Positions 1 to 10,555 of a DNA stretch of 64,000 nucleotides are shown in pieces; positions within the stretch are counted from its first letter, which is position 1; each line of letters begins with the position of its first letter. Position numbers and translations under genes: made by a program. The DNA lies in the NCBI GenBank assembly GCA_963556495.2, contig OY747716.1, positions 7,958,071-8,022,070 of the forward strand, written 5' to 3'. The notes under the pieces are model-generated. The model was not told where the DNA came from and did not search any database. It saw only the letters and a list, made by a program, of their open reading frames with translations. The stretch is from Valencia hispanica. Its lineage: Eukaryota; Chordata; Actinopteri; Cyprinodontiformes; Valenciidae.

Positions 1-1440
1 ATAACAACATTATGGCCTCCCCCACGGCAAGCAGCCATCCCCATGAGTGTGAAGCTCTGGTGTGGGAGGGAATGAATGTATTCCCTAATTTCCTTACTGA
101 ACCATTACTTGAGGCTGCAGATATTTTTACAGATGCTCACAGCCATGCCATCCCTGGGGGTGGAGTGATTGCGTCTTATGCAGTAGTGCTAGCCAAACCT
201 AGCCACATTTCGGGAAACTCATGGTAGACACTAGAAGCAGACCTTATACCCCCACCTGCTTCTGCCCAATTGGCAGAATTAACTGCTCTCACCAGAGCCT
301 GTGAACTACATGAAAACCAATATATCAACTGACTCTGCCTATGCAATGAAGGCTGTCCATGTTGATCTAAAATATTGGATGCATACTGATTTCCTTACCA
401 CAGCTGGCAAGCCTGTGAAATATCTGGAGCAATTACTTAAACTAAAATATGCTTAATTAAACCCAGACGAGTTGTAATTATTAAATGTTTAGGACATCAG
501 ACAGGTTTAGGTAAAATCGCTCAAGGAAATAATGCAGCAGATGAAGCAGCTAAAGGGGTAGCTGCATACAAGTCTAAAATCAAAGTTGCTCAACAAATGG
601 TTCAAAAAGTTCTAAATACACCCAATACTTTAAATAAAGCTACCAGTGAGACGTTGGACATGCAGGCTGCAGCTTCTTCTTATGAAAAACAAGCATAGAT
701 TGAATAGGGGGCTACCAAAGATAAGCAAATTGGTGTGTAGAGGTCAAATGATGGGAGACTGGTGGCCTATTCAAAACTTCTGGCAATTCTATGTCAGGAT
801 GGACACAAAAGAGGTCATCGAACCAGCAAAAGACTGATAGAATTGATCCAACAAAAATGGTGGCATCCTTATTATCAGAAGTCTGTAAATATTTTGTAGA
901 TACATGTTCTATTTGTTCTAAGTTTAATCCTTAAGCTACTTTTAAGATGGGAATGGGAGCCTTTCCTGTACCTGACAAGCCCTGGCAGGAAATTGTGACT
1001 GATTTCACCGACATGAGGCAAGAAAAGGGTGAAAAAGGTCATAAATATGTATTAGTTTGTGTCTAGAACTTCACTAGGTGTGTTAAAGCCACTCACACCA
1101 AAACTCAAACTGTACAGGAAGTCATTATTTAGCTAATTTGGCTAACCTTATCCCACGCTATGGGGTCCCACACTGTATCAGATCTGACAATGGAACTAAC
1201 GTTACAGCAGCCGACCTGAAACAAGTTGAAGAATACCCACAGATTTGGGGGTGCATATCATCCTTCATACCAAGGCCTTTTTGAACGAGCTAATCAAACC
1301 ATTAAACAACTGGCCAAGATTTGTGATGTTACGAAAATGACATGGTTTCCTGCTTTGCCTCTAGTAATGTTTTCTATCAGATCATCACCGAATGCTCAGT
1401 TTGGATGAGGCCTCAGGAGCTCATGAGACAGGAAGGAAAA
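1..1440 (+). pseudogene. pol: ERV-1 pol remnant: RNase H and integrase
   Basis: 3' part of a retroviral pol that begins before the window. The first 600 bp translate, across stops and frame changes, to an RNase H with an IFTDA first-Asp motif (about 130-145) and a TDSAYA second-Asp motif (about 330). An integrase follows: KPWQEIVTDF near 980, a GVPHCIRSDNGT core motif near 1160-1200, and an open 60-codon piece (1226-1408) with an [18 protein letters not shown] glutamate motif. Many stops and frameshifts show it is dead. The motif set fits a gamma/epsilon-type fish ERV. Env follows directly, as expected. It is not a copy of ERV-2 further on: the RNase H sequences differ clearly. Confidence 0.85.
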
Positions 1441-1553
1441 TGCCCTGTCCATTCACTGCTTGGCTGAACAGCGCAAATTGTGAGCCCTATTTGGACTCAC
1501 AAAGGGAGGAATTGAGTGACATAGGTGAAGATATCGAAGGACAGTGAGTCAAA

Positions 1554-2620
1554 ATGAAACCAAGTTGGCTCATTCTGGGCTGTTTGGCTATATTATGTGA
1601 AATAATAACTGCCCCTTTCATTTGGAAAGAAAATCAGGATAGAAAAAACAAAATCAACAGTAATATCCTCACCTCCAACACGACTACAAGACAAAAAAGA
1701 AGCAACCCTTCTGAAACTATGGACAAATGTCTAAAACGCTTTGGAAGTAAAGTAGAATTAAATAGCATTTTGGAATAAGCTCAAACTTTTCAAGTTGACT
1801 TCAGTGATGTGATAATTTGTAGGTGACCTGGTTCTAAGTGGAAAGGTTATGAATTATATGTGTGCAGAATATATGTGTCATTTCCGAAGGGATCTCCATC
1901 TCCTCACAACCCTTGGTGTCCCAGATGGGCATTTGTCTTGAACCAGACCCCACCCTTAAAGGAATGGATTAATAAAGGTCATGAAAGAATGGAAATAGAT
2001 GTAACAAGGAGGAAAGTTAATTGGAGGCCAGTTGGGGGCAGGGAATGGAAAACCCAATATTGTTTACACACCAAGGAGTTACTTATAATCCAGTTAATTC
2101 AATTCAAAAACTACTAAAAGATTTGAGGTTTCTAAATTAACTGTAAACAGGGCTGACATTTGGTGGTATTGTGGATAGAATACTTTGTAATTTGGCAGAA
2201 AAATTTTCACTTGTCTCTCCTGTGCAGGTTGTTGCCAATACAGATGATATAAATCAAACAGAGGGAAATAAAAGTTGATGGAAAATTAAAAAGTGATCCC
2301 TCTCTTATGATACTGGATCCGCTGTGTGGCATACCCAGAGGAGTCCCAGATGAGTATGAACTGGTTGATCAGTTAAGCAGCTGGTATTAAATCTATTCTG
2401 ATTTGGATAACTCCTAATAAAAATATTTACAGGATTATCTATATCCATTACAATGTGGAAAGACTAGCCAATTTTACAAGATATGGTTTTGAGGCTGTAC
2501 ATGAACAATTGTCTGCTACCTCATTGATAGCATATCAGAACAGATTAGCCCTAGATATGATTGTGGCAGAAAAAGACAGAGTATGAAGTATGTTTGGAGA
2601 ATTCTGTTGGATGATCATTT
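1554..2620 (+). pseudogene. env: ERV-1 env remnant
   Basis: Begins with an ATG 5' of a hydrophobic leader (WLILGCLAILCEIITA), as in a retroviral envelope signal peptide, right after the integrase end. A surface-subunit piece is open at 1860-2117. The transmembrane subunit is recognisable at about 2480-2612: a heptad-like stretch with EQLSATSLIAYQNRLALDM followed by a cysteine-bearing segment, as in gamma-type and many fish ERV Env ectodomains. An in-frame TGA interrupts the segment just before SMFGEFCW, and other stops and shifts lie between the pieces, so no Env can be made. Read only as a fossil; the family assignment is by motif memory. Confidence 0.75.
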
Positions 2621-3060
2621 GATGATCATTAACTAAAACCCTCCAAGGTTCATTTTTAAATGAATAAAAAGACCACTCTGGAGTCGAGAAAAAGATGAGC
2701 TCCTTCCTGTGTGATGGGAGGAGCCTAGAAGTAGAATATATATATTCAGCTGTTTATCTGTAAAAGGACCCTTTTTCTTGTCCATGATATTTTGTGTAAG
2801 ACTGAGGTCTAGCGCTGCCATTGTACCATCTACTCACAGAACCTTAAACCTGGTGATGATTTAAAAAATATTATTCTACATAAAGGTTGACATCGTTAAT
2901 CAAAACGTAAGGATTACTAATGACTTTAAAAGCTGCATAGTGTGTGCATAGGAATTTAACAAACAGGGAGTGTGAGCAGGGAATGGCTTAATCACAAGCT
3001 TGCCAGCAAGATGTTGCATGATTAATTGAAAGAGCTATGTTTGTTCCACTCAGGGGGTGA

Positions 3061-3462
3061 TGAATACTGTGATAAAAGCAGCAGAAGGACAGAATCGGAT
3101 CTAACAGGGTTTAAAGGTCAAAGTACTCACCAACATCATGAGTTTTCCACTGAATAATTATGCATGCAAAGTGATGAGGACAGCCTAGCAACAGATCGAT
3201 AGAAAGGGGGAGAACCAATCACAGATGTTGTGATTCTATGTGTATGTGTATGATTAGCTGAATGTGAGCAGGGAGTGGGATCGCCCCACCCCTGCAGCGA
3301 TGTAACCTTTGCTAAATGCTTAAATAAAAAGGCAAGCTTCACCCAAAAGATTTTGAATAAAGCGGGATCGTTTTCTGATAACGCCCTATTCCTGACGTAC
3401 TGTATATGCCATAACAAGAGCTTGTGAGTCCTTTTTGTGTTTATTTGGTACTTTCAGGTTGA
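3061..3462 (+). repeat. candidate ERV-1 3' LTR
   Basis: A purine run CAGGGGGTGA precedes a TG at 3061, and the stretch ends ...TTGACA near 3462. Inside are polyadenylation-type AATAAA hexamers (about 3325 and 3355). The position after env fits a 3' LTR, but the second LTR is outside the window, so neither border is confirmed. Confidence 0.3.
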
Positions 3463-4049
3463 CAAAGAATAAAAGAGCCGGGGAGCAGAAGTGAGGTCAG
3501 GGACCCCCACTGGAGTCAGGGACTCCAGTTTCTTGTTCAGGGAACAGGACTGCAGTGCAGAAATTGGTTAAATGTATTCAGAGTTTTTGTGTGTGAGACT
3601 ATGTTACTGAGTTTAAAGAACCAGTACACATCAAGCTCTCTTAATGAGAAATGTTTTGGTGATGAGAGATAATTTTTAATAAAATGTGAAAAATATGAGA
3701 TCCTTGGTTATGCACATAATGTTTTAATTCTTTAAAAATGACAAAAAGGGAAATGCTTGAACCACAGCACTGTTGTGAAAATGGCTAAAAGGACCAATCG
3801 GTTAGTTCCAAAAACGGTTGACTGCCCCACAATCTTCAGAACTAAAAGATGGAATGTTGGAAACACAGTCATGGTTATTGGATCAAAACACAGACCTCCC
3901 GCCATTAGGAGTGCTGATAACACAACACTTAGCTTCAACAGAAAGATGGGAAGTGGTGATCGGCCAAATTTGAATCAAACCAGCCGCCACTCTGAACATC
4001 TTCATCTTTTGCCCGTGAGCCCATGCTTACATGGGGGAGAACAGCGCGC

Positions 4050-5505
4050 TAACTCTGTCCTTCGCTGGTGAGGTAGGACTCAAGTTTCTGGAAGAAACTC
4101 ATTGGATCCGATAGACTTCAACAGTCTGACGATTGATCAGGTGAACTGTATTCGGCTGATGAAATAAGTCTTGAATGACTTGTTGGAAACTGCAGAAAGA
4201 ATCTTTTGAATTGCAGATTCCACAGAGAGAGAGGGCGCCTCTGTTTGCTGATGCTTGCATGCTCCGCCTGCTGCCGTGCCACTGAATTGCTTGCTACGGG
4301 AGCAGGGAGCTGAACGAGCTGAGAGCTGCTGAGGACTTCCGCCCACGAAATGAAAGTGGTCTGTGGGAGAATGACATTCCAAGCTAACAGTGGCTAGCTG
4401 CTAACTGACCAGCTAGAACAGCTGGTTTCTCTGCTTTATCGCCATGAATCTTCAACAGAGATCTAAGAATCGTTCGATGTAAGGTTGTGTCTGGGCAGAG
4501 GTTAATCAGCTTAGGAAAACAATCTTAAGGTTTGTTTTTGTGTATTTCACTGTGTTTTTGCTGCATTTGTAAGAATTCTTCAACTGCCTGTAGTAGAACA
4601 GTGTTTTTAAAGGTTCATGACTGAATGACCGTCATTTAAATCTTACAAATCTTACAAGTTACTCTGTCTGACGGCAGTTTTCCTCATTCATTGGTGCTAA
4701 GCTAAAACGCGAGTGGCTATGAGCTACATTAGCTCTGCACGGTTTTATCTGATCAGTGTGGCCTGCTTTTAACGTCTGTTAAAAAGGCTGGCTGTCCGCC
4801 AGCGCTGGCTGTCCACCAGCGCTTCATAAACGATAAAGATCGCTACCTACAGTATTCAAAAAACGACTTTAAATTAAACACCAAAAAATAATGGTATAAA
4901 TCATTTTTGAAACCGCCTTCTTAGTATGTCAAAATACTAAATTAGATCAATCACTGTGGTGACGATCCATAAAATAGAATCAATTGTTCAAAAGGTTATT
5001 GATTTCCAATTACGCAAATGGTTTAACAAAACAGGACTTCCTCCAAAGAATGTTTTTGTCTTCACTTCCCCTTTGCATTGTGAATTGGTGGTTTGAACAC
5101 AAACCAAAAGGTGCTAATTAGTCTTAAACTCATCACAATTAGATTAAAATAACTTGGCTTCAGTTTGTTGATTAAAGCATTTCAACTGAAGGTTGAATTG
5201 TTTTTGTAATAAACTCTTGTATTTTGGAAAGTAATTTTTTTATTGTTCCACATACATGTAGTAACTAGCTGTTCAAAGAACGCCAAGAGCGTACTCCTTC
5301 ATCTATTGTTTAATTATCACAGCCTTATCAGGCAGGTAATCGTAAACATTAACTGAGACTGAACTATTTGGCTATTAATTTGTCCTGGATCCCAGGTGGT
5401 GTCCCAAACTTGGTAATTTTTACCTAAAATTATTATTCTTATTAATTGCCCGGAGCAATTATTCATAATTATTCATTGCCAAAACCTACCTATCTGTGTC
5501 ACATC
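4050..5505 (+). repeat. ERV LTR family, copy a (LTR plus leader)
   Basis: LTR in + orientation followed by about 110 bp of leader. It shares many segments with the copies at 6.49-7.4, 18.1-19.45, 47.7-48.8, 52.5-54.25 and 54.9-55.6 kb. Diagnostic parts are the GCATTGTGAATTGGTGGTTTG segment, AATAAACTCTTGTATTTTGG (polyadenylation region, about 5210), the stretch ending TTATCAGGCAGGTAATC, and a terminal CA at 5393-5394. Two bases later TGGTGTCCCAAAC (5397) looks like a primer binding site. No gag follows. The start is set by homology to copy b and is approximate. Confidence 0.6.
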
Positions 5506-5934
5506 AGAGTCTAAGTCTATGTAGAAGAAAAATGCTACCAGCTGTGTGACAGTTTGGTTTGTTTAATCTGCATTAAGCTGCTTGACAAGCATTAATTAAT
5601 TTCATACTTTTTGCTTGTTAGAGTTGCTGCCTGATATGGGCAGTAGATAGGAATATTTCTGCAAAAGTAGAAACAATGATATCAACCATTACAAATCAAA
5701 TTTTCTCATTGTCTTCTTTCAGATTATTGTACCACACTATCCAAATAGTTTTGATAAGTGTATAGTAATGTATTCTGCAAAACATCCATTATTTTATTCA
5801 TTAATTCATAATTTTGTTTCATCATAAATCACTGAACAAAAATTATAAAAATGTCATTAAGTTGGAACTCACACTTCTGGACATACTTTAAAAAAAAGTT
5901 TCATTCAGTAGTTACCGTGCCTGGTGGTCATTAG

Positions 5935-6028
5935 ATATTTTAACAATATTGTAACTCAGTTACTTTTTTGAAGAAGTAATTACTAATTATAACTTATTAC
6001 TTTTTTAAGTAATATACCCAACACTGAC
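5935..6028. repeat. half of a hAT-type MITE
   Basis: AT-rich stretch with GTAACTCAGTTAC-like and AAGTAATTACT palindromic motifs ending ...CCCAACACTG. This is the same terminus as the complete MITE at 61332-61801. The matching left end is not visible, so it is a partial copy. Confidence 0.45.
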
Positions 6029-6485
6029 CACAGCGCAAAGCAGAGAGTTTTCTGTGGCGACTTTACATTAACAATGTGTATTAGTGGATGTTCCCATATA
6101 GCACATCTGTTCAAGTTCAGAAAAATAGTCTCCATATGCATTGTGAATTAATTTAGATTATAAATCTATGAAATCACATTGAATCAGAAAACAAGTCTCT
6201 ACATATTGTTTGTATAACAAGCTGCTTTAGCTGGGAGGTGAAAAGTAGAAACTTAGAGTGTCTTCATTTAGAAGTTGCCAGGTTTACTTTGAGTATGTTA
6301 CCATAGCAACAGATTCTGGATTTGACTTGTCTCTGGAAGAGAAAACTCTCAAGCCTGCCCCACACAAGAGCAATCTGCTAAGCAAAAAGTCATTCAAGGC
6401 CGTTTGCTCAGCAGATAGCTCGCTGTGTGCGACTAATTTTGGGTGAGTTTTCTGCCTCACGAGGTGTTGAGGTGAGGTTTGATAT

Positions 6486-7400
6486 TTTTCACAAATTGTT
6501 CAGTCTTAGTTTATGTTTATGATTACCTTCCTTGATAAGGCTGAGATAATTAAACAATAGATGAAGGAATAAGTTCTCGGCGTTCTTTGAACCACAAGTT
6601 ACTACACATGTAGGTGAAATAACAAACGACTTTCCAAAATACAAGAGTTTATTACAAAAAGAATTCAACTTTCAGTTAAAATGCTTTAATCAAACTCACT
6701 AAGCTAGTATCACAAAACTAAACTACTAGGAAAAATAAAAATAAACTTACACCCAAAAGTAAACAGTAAAAGTGATAAATATTCAAAGAAGTAGAAACAA
6801 TAAGCAATAAATTCATAGTGATGTCACAGTTTAGTATGAATATGTTTGTTTAAAGACCAAGGCTTGTATTGAATAGTTTTGGTGAATGAAGCTAAATTAG
6901 TTTTAAACTAATTGTGGTTAGTTTAAAACTAATTAGCACCTTTTGGTTTGTTTTCAAACCACCAATTCACAATGCAAAGTGAAAAGTGAAAAGTAAAGAA
7001 AAACATTATTGGAAGAAGTAATGTTTCATTAAACCATTTGCTCCCTGTCTCATGGCAGGGTCTGTAATTCAGAAAGCTTCTGCAGGGCTTAGGACAGAAC
7101 AGTGGGGTTTGTCTCATCTGTGGTTTGTGATTCACTTGATAAATCAGCAGTCTTTGTCTTCCTTGGGGTGAGTTTCTCCCAGAAACTTGCGTCCTTTCCC
7201 CTCGCCAGCGAATGAAGGATTTCTTGGGGCCTCTCCTAGCACAAGTCTGGCCCAAAGGCTAAGCGGAAGAAAAAGTGGGCCGGTGGAGAGAGCCCTTATA
7301 ACAGCCCTGGTTTTCTTCTTCTCCTGTTGGAATCAGAATGTTGATTAGCGCCACCCAATGGCTGTGTGTGTCCTAACACTCTCGTGTGGTGCAGGCTTAA
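6486..7400 (-). repeat. ERV LTR family, copy b (inverted relative to copy a)
   Basis: Read on -, a promoter-like U3 has an inverted CCAAT box (CCATTGG, about 7350) and a TATA-like TTATAAGG (about 7297). After it come the shared AAGTTTCTGGGAGAAACTC block, the polyadenylation region (AATAAACTCTTG, about 6650) and the U5 block, which ends near 6486 without a primer binding site. Faces copy a in opposite orientation across about 1 kb. Confidence 0.6.
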
Positions 7401-9600
7401 GGGACTTGAAGGGCGACTGATGAATCTCTACTGGGTTTATGAAACATAACTGATTGGTGACTGGGGAATACAGACTGGAAGTTCAATCAGACTTCACCCC
7501 TGATTCAACTGACCATTTAAGTAAATTGTCTGCTTATGACCTAATCAGTTATCAGCAATGCTGAGAAAAAAAAAGAAGTTGTGTTTTCGGGTCGATTTGA
7601 GCAGTGCTCCCGTTGGTGCTTTGACAATGCCCGTGTAAAAAGTTAGCTTGGTTCACAGATTTAAAAAAAAATCTTAAACAGATTATTTTCTAATTTATTC
7701 CTCTGTGGTATAAAATATCAAGTATTATACTTAACTGTGGTATAATTCCACAGTAATTTCAATTCTTGTTCACTGAGACTGTTTATATATGCTTATGTGT
7801 TTCAAACATACCTTTGCTTATGTGTTTCAAACTATCAATACATTTATGCTGTTCCTATTATTTTTTGTATATATAATATAAAAATTACATTCATAACTAT
7901 GTTACAGTAGTAGCCAACTCGAATTTCGAGTGCCACTTGGTCCGTGGGGAAATTTAATCCCCCGCAATGACATTGTGAATGCAGCCACGCCTTTTAACTC
8001 CCCTCTTCAGCCTGTGTGAAAATCAGCTGTAGTGCCTCATTTGTCCAAGGAGGAGCAGTGATTGGGCTATGTCCTGAAGTAATCATCAATCACTTTTCCG
8101 GGTTTTTTTCCCTCAGACAAATTGCCTCCAAAACAGGCGATCTATAGTACAGTAAGTAGCTTCAAAGATATAAACACAGCACAAATAAAAATGTATATAA
8201 CTCGCAGTTTACTTGTTTACAGATTTTGCATTGTAATGAAATGAAGCCCAACGAATACATAAACAACATGCCAACTTGTCCGTGAATCTACACTGAAAAC
8301 AGTGAATGATCTTTGTGACTGCAGGCGTGTTTAACTTGGCTCAGTCCGTCTTATGGCTGACTTGGTGGTCAAACGGAAGATTCATATCTCATGGGCGGCT
8401 ATACAGTGAGCAGTGTAGCCAAGCTGGACGAGTTTGTCAGCGTAATGACTGCAAGGATGGAAGATGTTGCGGCATTTAATATACAAAACTTTAATGTTTA
8501 ATGTTTTGCCTTTTCAGCTGCCCGACAATAACGAGCAGGGTGAAGAAATTCAAAACAAAAGAAATAGAAACATTTATTTGGATGGGGTAGAAATAAATCA
8601 ACCTACCAGGATTTAATTACTTCAAATCTGCACTGTGGGTTCCCTCTTAATATTTTTTCTTCATTTCCATTTATTCCTTGTGTATTTATGTGTTGGGGGT
8701 CTGAAAGGGGCTTATAAATGCAATGTATTATTTTAATATTATTATTATTATTATTATTAGGGTGGCAGTGAATAACACGAAGGGGGAGCGCCAAGCTGGC
8801 ATGAGGAACGATAGGATACACACCAATAAGTCCTTGTATTGTGAGTCTTTGAATGAAACAAATCAATATTATGCAGAGGATTTGTGAAATTATTCCCCAT
8901 GTGTTTCGTTGACATAACCTGCAGTTATGCTTCATATTAAGTATATAACTTGGAGGCTGCAGGACATTTAGTGTTGCTTTGGTGAAGCAGCCAAACATTA
9001 GCCTGTCCAGGTTTAGTAAAGATTAGTCTCATTGCAATATAAAATACCAAGGCTGTTTGAAATAATTTTGTAGCCTAGTAATAACATGGAAATTAATTTA
9101 TTAATGAGAGCGTTACATGTAAGTCCGGTCAGAAAATTGGAGTTTGCGTCAGCGAGAGGTTAAACCAATCAGGACCATCTCAGCAAAGGCAGATCCACAA
9201 GCTGCAGTTTAAAAAATAAACTTTATTAACAAACAAAGCAGTACAATACAATTTGTCCGCCAGGGATTATAATATCTCAGAAGCAGCATTTTTAAATATA
9301 TATCACATTATACAAATACACAAAAAAGAGCACAAAGGTCAAGGCTTAATGGTTTCCATGTTCGTGGAATGTTTAATGGTTTTAATATGTTGTTTAACTT
9401 CATTACAAATGAAGTAATATTTACATTAGGAAGCAACACATCAGCCTATCCATGACAACAGTGGGAATTTGTTTTCCACAGCGGGGCTATTTTAATGAGC
9501 ATGTATCATGGCCTGTCGTGATGTATTGTTTAAATATAGTAAAACAGTAGGCTACATGTTGGTGTATGTTGTGATTTTTTATAATGGAGTAAAGACAGTT
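7400..9600. other. no gene recognised
   Basis: AT-rich sequence with short ORFs that lack codon-like or domain signal on either strand. It holds an (ATT)n run at about 8735-8760. The 131-codon - strand ORF at 8603-8998 shows no known motif and includes an Asn run from that microsatellite. I see no promoter, splice pattern or terminal repeats that would define an element. Confidence 0.6.
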
Positions 9601-9616
9601 GAGATTTTAGCCAGTT

Positions 9617-10047
9617 GTGCATAGCCTATTTATTGAAGTTGCAGCAAGAAAAAATCAACATCAAATCACCAGTCTCGCATTTGTGCAAACTTATAGACAG
9701 TGTTGCTGTAAATTTTATTATTTTCCACTGTGCCTGCCTTGGTTCTTGATAACGGCGTTTAATGAGTACCAGCGCTGGGCGAGAACGGTTAATTGGAGTG
9801 GCTCAAACGGGAAAATGTCACTGCCACAGAACATAAAAAGGAGCATCTACAGTCATACAGACTAGTGCTTCCCAGATCTGTTTGCGGACCAGTGCCAGCG
9901 TTTCCGCAGCAGAATCAACGAGAGGTTGAGGAGCCCCCGAAAAGTGGACCCAGAAGAACAGCGCCTTCGCATTTTTTGAGTGGAACAAAAATTAACACAC
10001 AAGTTTTTTTTGTTTTTTTTTTGTTCTTTTCAAACGTTTTCATGTAG
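9617..10047 (+). other. unassigned short ORFs
   Basis: Two overlapping + frames are open. In one, after a stop at about 9862, the reading CFPDLFADQCQRF then RSRINERLRSPRKVDPEEQ (about 9865-9965) looks protein-like (charged, no low complexity) and is preceded by CAGACTAG, which could act as a splice acceptor. I do not recognise the family. It lies 350 bp upstream of the exon-like block at 10322, so it could be another exon of that gene; this is inference only. Confidence 0.25.
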
Positions 10048-10321
10048 GCTAGGCAACATAAACTTTTACCTTAAATAAAAATGAAAAACAAAAATTGTAG
10101 ACATTTAATTTATTTTTTGAGGTCGTGGAGATACGTCACGACAATGTCAGTCAGGTGACTTTTCCATAGCGACCTGAGCATCAGTAGGGGCTCACTGTTG
10201 CTAAGGTAATTTGAATGCCAGCCAAGTCACCGACGAAGGCGAACTCGAAAGGTTGTTGTTGGGTTGCTCTTGGATGTGATTTTGATTTGGAGACTGGAGA
10301 GGAGTAAGATAAAAGAAAGGG

Positions 10322-10555
10322 GTGTTTACCAAGATCGTCTTGTTGCTTCTGCGAAGGATATATGTGCAAAAGTTAAAGGAGGTGGAGAATGTCGATCCGT
10401 ACGAGCTGCCTAAGGATGGAGCAAAGACCTCAACACTTCCACCATTGACTCCGATTGACATCCCAAACTATCAGACTAACTATCAAACTACACTCAGACA
10501 CAGTTTAAAAGCTAGCTACAAGTCACTGGATAGTTACGAGTTGTTCAGCTGTGCC
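10322..10555 (+). pseudogene. exon resembling N-terminus of SWIM/YqaJ-type protein
   Basis: Reads KLKEVENVDPYELPKDG then LPPLTPIDIPNY then SYKSLDSYELF. This matches my memory of the conserved N-terminal block (VDPY-x-L, LPPLT-x-D-x-x-NY, YKSL-x-AY) of teleost SWIM zinc-finger/YqaJ-nuclease proteins, many of them transposon-derived (Kolobok-like). In that family the tyrosine is followed by F-V-C-G-W-V. Here the similarity stops at YELF, exactly where ERV-2 sequence on the other strand starts. So this is either a truncated exon or one interrupted by the retrovirus. No second half is found on the far side. The role in the cell is unknown. Confidence 0.45.

Noticed and set aside
3757..4071. 104-codon + ORF as a gene
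   Set aside because: Overlaps the start of LTR copy a; no domain, and the homologous part of copy b is not open.
8603..8998. 131-codon - strand ORF
   Set aside because: No known motif, contains an Asn run from (ATT)n, no splice or promoter context.
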